Part shown: piece by piece, positions 51,101-60,500 of the stretch
How the letters are laid out: every line of letters begins with the position of its first letter
How positions within the stretch are numbered: position 1 is the stretch's first letter
Made by a program: the position numbers and the translations under genes
Notes under the pieces: generated by a model
What the model was told of the DNA's origin: nothing
The model's database searches: none
The model's input: the letters and a program-made list of their open reading frames with translations, nothing else
Source: Macquaria australasica
Lineage: Eukaryota > Chordata > Actinopteri > Centrarchiformes > Percichthyidae
DNA length: 64,000 nucleotides
Assembly (NCBI GenBank): GCA_005408345.1
Contig: SEMN01000007.1
Location: forward strand, 2,516,001-2,580,000
Reading direction: 5' to 3'

Positions 51101-54100
51101 TCTACTTACAGCACTGGCCTGCTCACTAGCCTTCTTTGACATCTTGTATCCAGGTGTAAGATGTGCAGGAAAACTGCCTTTTCCTCTCTGCTGCTCATAC
51201 TCTTCTGCATAGGCGTACTGGAGGAAGAAAAACAATGATTCAGACACACGGTAATGTCTGTTTTTTTAAGTAAATAGAGTTAACTGAAAAAGCAACAAGT
51301 CTTGTCATTGACATCTAGTCATATAAATGAAATAAAACACACTCAGATATTATGAAGTCATCATGGAAGGCTAAATGAAACATCTTACATCGCTGACAAT
51401 TTGTCCTTGCTTCTTGGCCAGAAGCACCTCCGGGGGGTCAACAAACGTGGTGTACTTTGAAACTCTCTCCTCGTGTCCTTTTTTATATTCCAGCTGTAGA
51501 GAAAGAAAATGATCAGCTTGCTTTGGCTCCTTGGGTTTGTGATAAAGTCACATAAACCACTGCCAGAGGCACATATTCACCTACAGGAATTAGCCAATAT
51601 GAATTATGAGAGTTTCAGTTTTGGTTCTCTGGTCCAGAAAGGTACAAGAAATAAAAATGAATTATACAAACTTACATTACTGGCCAAAGCATTGGCTTGT
51701 TTAGCTGCCTGGTAACCTGGTGTGATCATGGCAGGGAAGCTGCCTTTTCCTTTTGATTGCTCATACTCCTCTGTGTACTTCACCTGCCAAAGAAGCACAA
51801 AATCAATCAGGGAATTTGACAAATATTGATGAATATTGATTCATTTTCTTTTTATATAAGCTGTTTATACAATCCACAATAGCACGTTATTTATTTAAAG
51901 ACACAATAACCTCATATTTAGGGTTTATAAAAGAACATAAGCGTCTTTGGGGGAAGACATGTGTACTCACATCACTGACGGTCTTCTGGGCCTGAGACAT
52001 TGTTACTATCTCCTGGTTGGTCACCATGCCTGAGTACCATGTCTGCTGCTGTGAGAACTCAGACTGAGATTGAAAGGCCTGTTTGGACATGGAAGACAAA
52101 CCCGATCATTTCCAACCATTCACAGGTCACATTGTACCTTCCATGCCTGGTGGACCTTGTTAAATACTTCTTCTCGGCCTTACTTAGCCTCTATGGAGTG
52201 ATGGTGACGTGGCAGTTTAATACAGTGCAAAGAAATGTGTGTCTACACAAACAAAAGGTTTGACCAAATTCAAATCCTATACCAAATAGAACAGAGAGAA
52301 GATGCGGTTTAATGCATTAACAGTGACAGCCTAGTAAAATAAGTTGCTTCACTACTCTCCTCCATGATCACTGAAATCACGCAGTTTCCAACATTTCCAC
52401 ATCCAATACAATTAAATCTTAATACTGATTTATTTTGGAGTAAGACCTGGAATCACTGCACACAATACCTTTGCTGTTTGCAAAGAAGGTCAAGGGTACA
52501 AGGAACAAAAAGGTAGAGAAGTAGGATTGTTTGTTTTATATATTAAAGATAAGCGAAGCAACAACTTATTTCAGGAAACATCAGAATTTGGGCTGGAACT
52601 CCCTTTAACTGGGTGTAATGGCCAGTTGCTCTACCGGGAGCTCACCTGGCTGGCCATCTGATTGGCTATGCGAGCCTTCTCCAGCTCCATGGACCTCATG
52701 TCATGGTGGAAGGTGGACATAAAGCGCTCGCCATCTTCACGATACTTCAGCTAAAAGTGCACATAAACGACAAGCATTAAGCCAAGGCCAGCACACATTT
52801 GCACATGCGCACACTAGACATGTGTTTAACTGACTGATATTTGGCTGATATTACCCCGACTTCAGATCCACAGAGCCAAACATCACTCTATTCTTATGTT
52901 ATCAAGTTCAAACCAGACAACCTGAGCTCACACGCTTAAAGATGAAGGGATAATATTAGTGTGCTGTTATTAATAACTGAGATGCTCCAATTAAGATGAA
53001 GGTGGACCTGCCAAGAAAGATCCAGAATTGAGCACTGAGTGATGAAACTCTGAGCTGTTTACTAATGATCCTTAAGCTGTAAAAATGTCCAAAACTAATA
53101 TTAGAATAGCTGTGTTGCAGGGGATAAGAAACAGCACTGTGATGATTTAGTATCACCACTAAAGGGCTAACAATAAACATGTCAAACACCTGTCTATCAA
53201 AATTCAAGGTAAACTCACTGAAAACAAGCCCTCACATCAAATATCAATAAGTTAAGCCCTATAGCTCTCTAGTGGAGTGTAGCAGTGGCTGATGAGCTTG
53301 CTAGCCTATTGCTAATATAAGCATAAGAGCATTGCATGAACTGGTAGACACAGTCAGACACAGACAGGCAGGAACAGGTGGCAGGGCAGAGGAGAGGAAG
53401 GGACGCGAGGCTGTTTTTCCTGACGTATAATTTTAGCCCCCCGAAGCATAAAGTCGGCTAAGCAGAGGGGGTGCCTCGCCTCTGTCACAGGAACAGAAAT
53501 AACCTGAGCCGCCGCACTCTCCATTCCACACCACTGCCGTCACCGTGGACTCAAGAGCAGCCGTCCGCCTCTCTCCCTTCCACCCATAAAAGAGGGAATG
53601 AGACCTTTTTGATCTGTCAGTAATGGACACGATCTGCTTAGGGTCAGACCTTTCTGACTGTATGTGTGTGTGCTATTGTGGGTTAATTGATCTGTGTCAT
53701 CTGTGAGGTTACCAGTGGTTTTGTGTGATTTTGAGTGATAAATTGAAAAGCAGAATTGTCCATTTCCAGCTGCATTTTGGGATTTTAAAACAACGTGCCC
53801 GCACAAAAACATTGTTGCACTAAATGAGAATAATACTGGTATACTATTAACAAATTTAGATCTATTTAAATTCAGTTGCAATACATGCATCAATCCCTTT
53901 TTTGAAAAAAATAAACAATGATCTAAACCAACACTATGAATAGCAATCTCCACAGTAAATCCAGTCATGACAAACAAATGATAAATGGCCATTTCACGCA
54001 TGGCATAGACTGTGACTTATGTCAGCCCGTCAACAATACACCTTGACTCAGATCAAGGCCGAAATATTTTGTCTCATGTTGCTGCTTGGGTGTTTTTGTG

Positions 54101-55261
54101 TGTGACATCATCTTACCTCACTGCTTGCCTTGCTTTGCTTCTTTGCATTGATGTTGACGGGGGTCTCGTAGACACTTGTGAATGTATTGTTCCTTGGATT
54201 GTGTCTGGAGGGATGGGATATAAAAATGGTCACCATTTTAATTACCAATTTTGAGTTCAAGGCAACAAATTTAAAAAAAAAAAGGGATCTATTTTCACAC
54301 CAAAATGGCCTCTAAAGATAGATTTTTGGGGATTATGCTCAAATAATAAGTTACATCACCAGGTGTTACTTACACAGAGCAGTATGGCCTCTTCTTGTGG
54401 CTGACAAAGTTATTGGCAGTGAGCATCATCTTACAGACGTCACAGTGAAAACATGCTTTATGCCAGTTCTGAGAGAAAAAGACAAATCACATTATTTTAG
54501 AGGGTCCTTAAATCTGAATACTAATCTCTTATTTCGGAAACATGACGTCAGTTTAGTTTATCATGAGGAGATAGAAAATGTTTGTCGGACAGGTCATTTC
54601 TGATAGATAACAGCAGATAAGATAATAAGATAACTTTAATTGAACAAGGCCCAAAATAACGGCAGCAATCACAGCATGATCTTCCAACTGGACTCGCTGA
54701 CTTGTTCTTAAATATAGCTTTTATGAGACTGTTAAACTGTACACCTCTTGTTTTCTGTCTCACAAGTTAGTTTATAAAAGTTACATTTTATAGCAGCAAC
54801 CAGTCCGAGCTACATAGATGTTTTTCATGCAGCAGAAGCTACAACGAGGCGATCGGTACAACATGTTACAGCAATCTTTCTATGTATAGTTACCAGTTTT
54901 ATATTAAACATGCGCTCAGATCCATAGCATATAACAACTTTTATGTTTAGAGGTATGTCATTTTATATGACATACTGAGCCATGTGTTGTTGTTGATGCA
55001 GAGAAACACTTGGAATAGTTTAAATGTTGCCATATTTTCTGGTATCTGTGTTAAATCTCATGTAATTGAGGTTGTTTGTTATTATAAAACATTTACAAAT
55101 GCCTCACATTTCATCCACAATTTCACCATTTGACAAATTTGTTATGTAAGAAGTTGATTGAAAAGTAATAATAATTCACAATATTTCTGTGTTACCTGGT
55201 CAATGCAGTTGATCTTCTCAGCTGGGTAGACCACAAACCCACACCTGGCACAGGACTGCAT
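35524..55261 (-). CDS. nrap: Nebulin-related anchoring protein, complete
   Basis: NRAP is a striated-muscle scaffold that binds actin, alpha-actinin, vinculin and talin at myotendinous junctions, intercalated discs and growing myofibril ends. I join 43 coding exons from ATG at 55261 down to TAG at 35524-35526, giving about 1805 residues (human 1730). All introns are GT-AG. All junctions are phase 0 except two in phase 2 (after the LIM exon, and 44675 to 43958). Architecture: LIM domain, linker, N-terminal nebulin modules with repeated KGKGSFPA motifs, four complete 241-243-residue super-repeats plus a partial fifth, and a new Gln- and Ser/Thr-rich tail. Larger introns: 42095-43574, 45142-46289, 52751-54116. 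I see no genes in them. Confidence 0.97.
36290..36442 (-). repeat. Dispersed repeat, copy 2
   Basis: The reverse complement carries ATAGTGGAGCATTTAGCACC and CCAGATATTTCCCTCAGGAG, matching 30210-30400 in opposite orientation. It lies in the NRAP intron 36104-36705. Confidence 0.7.
36706..37565 (-). CDS. nrap: NRAP partial super-repeat 5
   Basis: Exons 37565-37458 (36 codons, KVYKASGEQVKTSGYDLRLD) and 37017-36706 (104 codons in one exon, FRYKESHLKEKGQQVGLRC to AYKLQSD). The second exon holds three nebulin modules without an intron. Together with the next two exons this is a shortened fifth super-repeat. Confidence 0.95.
37689..39482 (-). CDS. nrap: NRAP super-repeat 4
   Basis: Exons 39482-39375, 39257-38946, 38850-38746, 38026-37928 and 37793-37689 contain 36, 104, 35, 33 and 35 codons, 243 in all. 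Modules show the nebulin SDxxYK pattern (IKYRESWHTL, YNYKHNHLLEKG, LYKSDLNYMKG, KKYCQLPDSLRF, LYKSGKNDDMHKY). As in super-repeat 5, the 104-codon unit has no internal intron. Confidence 0.96.
39607..41464 (-). CDS. nrap: NRAP super-repeat 3
   Basis: Exons 41464-41357, 41082-40969, 40871-40674, 40349-40245, 39987-39889 and 39711-39607 contain 36, 38, 66, 35, 33 and 35 codons, 243 in all. Here the 104-codon unit is split in phase 0 after KLQSD into exons of 38 and 66 codons. Typical modules are CYKESWTKLRDGGYKLSLD and VYRSDLNYLRGAAWIA. Confidence 0.96.
41607..45141 (-). CDS. nrap: NRAP super-repeat 2
   Basis: Exons 45141-45034, 44832-44675, 43958-43805, 43679-43575, 42094-41996 and 41711-41607. 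The 104-codon unit is split differently from its siblings: exon 44832-44675 (158 nt) ends in phase 2 inside KSKYS, and exon 43958-43805 (154 nt) continues VHLDMLNISHAKKAQ. The intron found in super-repeats 1 and 3 between LQS(D/G) and the next module is absent. Total 243 codons. Confidence 0.95.
46021..46170. repeat. Teleost interspersed repeat fragment
   Basis: The run TTCAATTCAATTCAGTTTTA followed by TTTATATAGCGCCATATCAT is a motif widespread in fish genomes, here in an NRAP intron. The class was not determined from this copy. Confidence 0.6.
46290..47560 (-). CDS. nrap: NRAP super-repeat 1
   Basis: Exons 47560-47453, 47323-47216, 47085-46888, 46792-46688, 46580-46482 and 46394-46290 contain 36, 36, 66, 35, 33 and 35 codons, 241 in all. 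The modules are regular nebulin repeats (IKYKEEWEKTKSKACDIG, QYRSDLNWMKGVGWETEG). The donor below 46688 reads GTCAGT, a weaker variant of the GTAAGT or GTGAGT seen elsewhere in the gene. Confidence 0.96.
47696..49062 (-). CDS. nrap: NRAP nebulin modules before the first super-repeat
   Basis: Exons 49062-48958, 48749-48642, 48302-48198, 48017-47919 and 47800-47696 contain 35, 36, 35, 33 and 35 codons. Recognisable pieces are VEYRKDLENTKGHSINFCET, NYPATLTPGYQSQRK and KNYRQHIDQVKYSPVTDTPE, which match the same region of mammalian NRAP in order. Confidence 0.95.
49843..52750 (-). CDS. nrap: NRAP N-terminal nebulin modules with KGKGSFPA motifs
   Basis: Exons 52750-52646, 52078-51971, 51783-51676, 51493-51389, 51217-51110, 51016-50909, 50522-50415 and 49959-49843. 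Three exons carry nearly identical modules (EEYEQSKGKGSFPAMITPGY, QQRGKGSFPAHLTPGY, QQRGKGSFPAMITPGY), alternating with divergent ones (LEYKKGHEERVSKYTTF, IKYRQMYEQEMKGK). This alternation is the mammalian arrangement. Confidence 0.95.
54117..55261 (-). CDS. nrap: NRAP first coding exons, LIM domain
   Basis: Exons 55261-55196 (ATG to DQ), 54468-54374 and 54204-54117. The LIM domain has all eight zinc ligands: Cys4, Cys7, His25, Cys28, Cys31, Cys34, Cys52 and His55 (spacing 2-17-2-2-2-17-2). It is followed by NPRNNTFTSVYETPVNINAK. The intron between the second and third exons is in phase 2. The start is chosen because MQSCARCGF aligns with the vertebrate start and a likely acceptor (TTTTTCCTGAAG) lies about 30 bases upstream, so exon 1 is probably non-coding and further right. 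Confidence 0.95.
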
Positions 55262-55291
55262 GGTGAATGCGTGTCCTTTTCCCAAAAAACC

Positions 55292-56415
55292 TTCAGGAAA
55301 AATATCAGAAGATGTAAACTAGTGTGAAATGTTGGCCAAAAATAGGAGTCAGGTCAGTCAGGCAGTTCAGGCAGTGACTCCCAGACAGTTGTGATAGTGC
55401 GTCTCCGGTTGTGGTAAACTTAGCTCTGTGACTGTCAAACTTTGAAACTCTCTCTTACTTGACACTACGTCCCATGATGGACCAACCCCCTTTCATGTAC
55501 CATGCTAGAAGACTGGCTGAGTCCAGCTGTCTGTCTGCAGGAAGAGAGAGAGAGAGACAGAGAGTTCAGATGTCACTGTATATGTGTAATGATCCTGAGT
55601 TGGACAGCTGGTTCAACTTTGGGCATCTTGCCATGACACTAAGAGATAAAAGCGTAATACATTGTGTAATAGTCTTACTTAGCTTCATCCGCTACAGTAC
55701 GTATGTTGATACAAATAATTTAACTCACAGGGAACAGAAAGAAATATGGACATACGAGAAGAAAATCATCATAAATTCATCTACAAAGAAAGGGGAATGA
55801 ATTCCTAAAAAAAAGGTTTGTCTTGTTTTTAATCATGCAGCCACTATAATACGTTTATATCTTGACAAAGCAATGTGCCATTCATTTTTGTGGACAGTGA
55901 TTATATATTGGGCTATTTAAATAAAATTGCCTTGATTGCCTTCCCGTGTATTAGGAGTGCCTGTTTTGTGTCACAACACTGTCAGATCCATAGGACTGAG
56001 TGATGCAAATGAAGCTGGAATACATATTGTATGGCTTGGGCATGTATGACATGTATGGTCTGCTTAGACTAACATTTGATAACTACAATAAATGTAATTT
56101 GTAAGAACAGTAACAGGGTATTACATAAGTAATAACCCTGTCAAACCAAAATCAATTAACACTACAATATGTTTCTCTAACTGTTCAGGGACTTTGCATA
56201 ATTGTGGTAGTGAGCCAACAGTGAGTGTATGTGGTGTGGGGTATTTCTTTACTCTCTTATTTAATATTCTGATGGATCAGCTGTTTTATTCTAGTTTTAA
56301 TTTTACATATGTTTAGGCTACTATTGTCTATATTCTGATTATTACAGTTGTTTATCTAACCTGATATGTTGGATAAGCTGTGGTGATTGATTTAAATGTG
56401 ACTGTAACTGCTCTT
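55292..56415. other. Intergenic region upstream of NRAP
   Basis: Lies between the first coding exon of NRAP (minus) and the transposon. It should hold the non-coding first exon and muscle promoter of NRAP, but I could not fix either. No open frame here is convincing. Confidence 0.5.
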
Positions 56416-56973
56416 TATGGAAGCCCATTTCTGCCAGTAAAAAAAAAAAAAAAAAGATGAAAAAAAGTCAAAATTATGAGATAAAACGTCATAATTATGA
56501 GATAAAAAGTCAAAATTATGAGATAAAACGTCGAAATTATGAGATAAAAAGTCATAATTATGAGATAGAAAGTGCGCATGCGCATGCGCCACCCGTAACC
56601 CCATGCAAATGATAAATAATCCTAAATAAGGCAACTGTAACAGTTGACTTTTGTAAATGTTTGATGTTGGATTAAGTTAAGTTGCTGTTCAATGAAGGTT
56701 GCCACCTCTGTCACATCGGTTTTATTCTTTCTACGCCAGAACTGCTTCTTCAGTCCCATGTGAATCAGCACCTGAAGTATTTCATTTGTTGTAAAGCCAC
56801 GTTTAAAGTCCTCAATGTGCTCACGATCCATTTCTGACAAATTAACCAGGAGAACTCAAAGAGCTGCTACTCTCATTGTTGTTTGAAAATATCTCATAAT
56901 TATGACTTTTTATCTCATAATTTTTCACCTTTTCTTATTTTTTATTTTTTACTGGCGGAAATGGGCTTCCATA
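56416..56973. mobile_element. Non-autonomous DNA transposon with integrase-type transposase remnant
   Basis: Terminal inverted repeats of about 30 bases: TATGGAAGCCCATTTCTGCC at the left end and its complement at 56944-56973, one mismatch in these 20 bases. The element is flanked on both sides by GCTCTT (56410-56415 and 56974-56979), a 6-bp target duplication. Inside are tandem copies of an approximately 18-bp AATTATGAGATAAAA unit at 56461-56570, with inverted copies near 56888-56925. A minus-strand frame at 56622-56840 includes FTTNEILQVLIHMGL and FWRRKNKTDVTEVATFIEQQ, which resemble the region just before the catalytic core of integrase-like fish transposases. A 6-bp duplication and TA termini fit the IS3EU group as I recall it. 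The catalytic domain is missing. Confidence 0.75.
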
Positions 56974-57029
56974 GCTCTTTGCATGTTACTATGAACATAG
57001 ACATGACTATGAATACCAAATGAGGCAGA

Positions 57030-57206
57030 CCTGAGTGACGCAGGGCTCTGACGTAGTTACGCACCTCGGAGACTTCAAGCTGAACGTGCTTTCTCTTTCT
57101 CAAGTTTTCTAAGGAACAGAAACTCGGCGAAAACTGCGGAGAAGGAAGAACGACCCACAGTTTGTGCAATAGCTAAGTTGACAAAGCATAATACGAATAA
57201 CAGAGT
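57030..57206 (+). promoter_or_regulatory. casp7: Probable CASP7 promoter and non-coding first exon
   Basis: Sequence richer in CG than its surroundings (57030-57150), including a TGACGTAG site near 57048, leads to a donor-like CAGAGT|GTAAGT at 57207. The next acceptor, CCTGCAG at 57508, falls exactly before the CASP7 ATG. This fits a 5' UTR exon spliced to the first coding exon. The transcription start is inferred. Confidence 0.45.
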
Positions 57207-57508
57207 GTAAGTTCATGCTAAGGTATCCGTCCCTAAGTTGAAAATAGTTTTTTTTGCTAACGACTTTTTGGCGATATGCTAACTAATCCGATACTCAGCT
57301 AACAAGGTGGATTTAATAATTTAACGTATTAAACTGGCTGTTAATTAGAGCTAAGCTAGCTGTATGTTTGTTTACACTGCTTTTAACCCGTTTGAACGTT
57401 AGCAGTGATTGGGAATGAGGAAATAAAGCGAAGCTGCCATAGCAAGTACAGCAAGTTAATCAAACCATGACGTTAAGCTGAAATGCAGTACGTGTGTTAT
57501 GCCTGCAG

Positions 57509-60500
57509 ATGGCTGGGGAGCCTGCTGAGACAACTGAACTTGGAGGCGAAGTTGAGGAAGGGAAGCTGAACGGAGACGAAACAGACGCCAAACCTGACCG
57601 CAGAGGGAGATTTCTTCTGTTTGGGAGGTAACTTCCTTTTCAGCGTATTTAATATACCTGCAGAGGTAAACCACATACACCCTTAGGGGAAACTGGCATA
57701 GCTTTGGACATGAGGAATTTAATCCACTTCAAGTTCACTTAAGTAGACCGTGTGTAAGTATGTGCATGTTTTACTGTAGCTTTCACTTTCATTATTATTC
57801 CCTCCCCAGTCAGTGTATGGAAATGTAGTTATTTCAGTGCCGGAGTTATAGCATGACAAGATAAGAGTTCTTTATCAAACTATCATCTGTGCCAGATAGT
57901 CTTGCCATCTGTTGAAATTCATTTTCCGTAACATTGAGAAGGCCGTGCATAACCAGATACACATGGCACTGTTCTAGTGCAGTTTTATTCTCTAGTTTAG
58001 AAGAAGCAGAAATTAACTGTGTTTTAACAGCAAATTGGCACGTATTTCTCATATTACAATTGCATATTTTTCCCAAGTTATGGCTGTAAAACTGTTGCTG
58101 TGGTGCTACACCACTTCCAAATAAACAAGATGTGCACGAACACTCATATTTATTTACTCAAACAATCACACCCACATACAATGTGGGCCCTTTCACAGTG
58201 TCTTGTGTTTGTGACCAAGGCATCACTGACTGACATGAAGGAGTAGTTTCTGTTTATTCCAGTCTGACTCACAAGGTGGCACTGTGAACCTTTGTGGTGG
58301 GGAACATTTGTCAGGTTTTAAACAAATAAAGGTGCTTTTTTAAATTGGCCAAATTGTATAACATGTTGCCTAACAATAGGCAACACGTGACATAGTTTAT
58401 TAAGAAATTAGCATGCATTTAATGTTGCTGTATGCCTTATCTGCTGAATGGTATGTGTTTTGCATAGCCACTTAGTCATGGCTACCTCACAGCAAACATG
58501 ATCATAATGTTTAGAAGTATTACATACAACTGATACCACCTTATCTACAGTACCTTGTGTCTTTTTCATTGGAAGAAGGTATGACTAAACAACAGATCAA
58601 CTCAGGATGCCTCTTAAGTCATGCCTGTCATGTCATCTGTAAAGGAATTGTTTATTATATCATAAAGATTGTAATGATAATTGTCTGGTTGGATTTTGGC
58701 TAAATCTCGCTTGAAACCAAGCCAGAAATGATTAATAACCAAGATTTCTCTTTGGTTATTTGTAGTATGTTAAGATGTTTAGCAAAGAGGCAGTTTTCCG
58801 AGTAATGAGTGTTTTTAGTTTTACTCCTTCTTGTGCATCCAAAGTTGAGGTGATAAGGCACTCACAGTATGTATGTCGGTACAGGTGGATTCTGTGCCTG
58901 TCAGCAGAGGAGCAACTTGTTGCCCTGTCTGACCTCAGCAGCGTGCGAGGTGCAGGGGCCATGTGTGAATAGGCCTTTAGAAAGCACTGGTGTGGTGGCG
59001 AGGCTGCTGACTCAGGGGGCTCACAGTGCGCCGCCCCTGTCCTCAGCACCTGCTGGCCCAGTCAGGTCTCCATCCAGTACAGAGAGCATGTCAACGTCCT
59101 AGCACACAGCCAAAAATTAAGCTGCCAGGTCTGGAGGAACGTACTCTTTTTGGGGGAAAGAAAAGAAACGAGACAAAACCAACGCATTTCAGATGCAGAG
59201 TGGCGTAGCACTTAATGACGAACCCAGGTAAGACGGACACAACCGCATCATATTCCTCTTCACCGACCTCCTACCTGCTCCTCTTTCTGCCGTGCCCAAC
59301 CCACAGCAAAACAGCATTGCGGTAATGTTAGCACAATTTGGAGGTGGGAGGGGGGGGGGATGGGGCTTCAAAAAGTTCTGGATCACATGTTTATTAGAAC
59401 ATAGCTGGGCTGCCTGTGAGTGCATGTGCATGAGACTGGTTAGTGCGCATTGCTGTGTATTGTTCCCGTGCTTGAGTAACTTGATGACTAGGCTCTTCTG
59501 GAACAAGCCTGGATTTTCTGAGCCCCCAATGGGCCACTGTTGGCTTTGCTATCTGGAGGGATCTTTTAAAGAATGGAAATATGACAGGTCTGTGAGAATT
59601 GCCACTCGTGGAAGATTTCCTCTCGCTCAATCTACATTGATGTGGTTATGATTTTTGAATATCCGCGCTAAGCAAAAATGTTCTAGTTTCTTCTTTAACC
59701 CGACGGTGGATTACTGCAACCAAATTTGGCTTTGACTTTAATGCCTTATTTGAAAATGTATGTTCTCTTTGGTTTCTGAGTAAGTGGTTCAGAGTGTTTT
59801 CAGTTTCGTGTGAATTCTCCTTGCACTGGAAGCCTTGACATTTGCTTATGTTGAAGTAACTGTTATGTGTAGAAACGTTTCAGCTTAAAAAACACTGTCA
59901 TGTTCTGTAAGAGAGTCAAGAAAATTTAGTAGAAAACTTTTCACTTTCTAGTTGCTGCCATGTAAGGTAGTAGTTAACATAATGGAATTTTTAACTACGC
60001 TCATGGGCCTAATTGAAGATAAATTGTATCTTCAAGAAGTTAGATTAAGCTGTCAAAATTCATGTTTTTAAATCAATTGGCCTGTCCATTTGTTATTCTT
60101 ATATTCAATGTTATTTTCATTCCTATTACTACTGTAATTTGTTTGTTGTTTTTCATGTAAGGTCTAAAAGACAGTAATGAAGGAATATTGTTGGATGTGA
60201 TCTGTGTATAAATCTACTTTATATCTACACAAGTAGTAGCTGAACTTAAAACATGTTACATTAGGTACAGCTCAAAATAAATAATATTGCAGGAGTTTAG
60301 TGGTAAGTTTTAATTTTTAACAATGCTAGCACGAAATGTTAACTGTCCTTAATGTTCTGTTTCTCTCTCGCTCTTTTAGTAAGAAGAATAAGGATGGACA
60401 GACGCGGGAGCAGGACTACTCTTCTGAAAGCCATTACAGAATTGTTTCACCAACATTCCAGTATAAGATGAGCCACCAGCGAGTGGGCAAGTGCATCATC

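Noticed and set aside
58756..59651. Several overlapping frames on both strands in the first CASP7 coding intron
   Set aside because: Mutually overlapping, without splice signals or known domains; the region behaves as intron.
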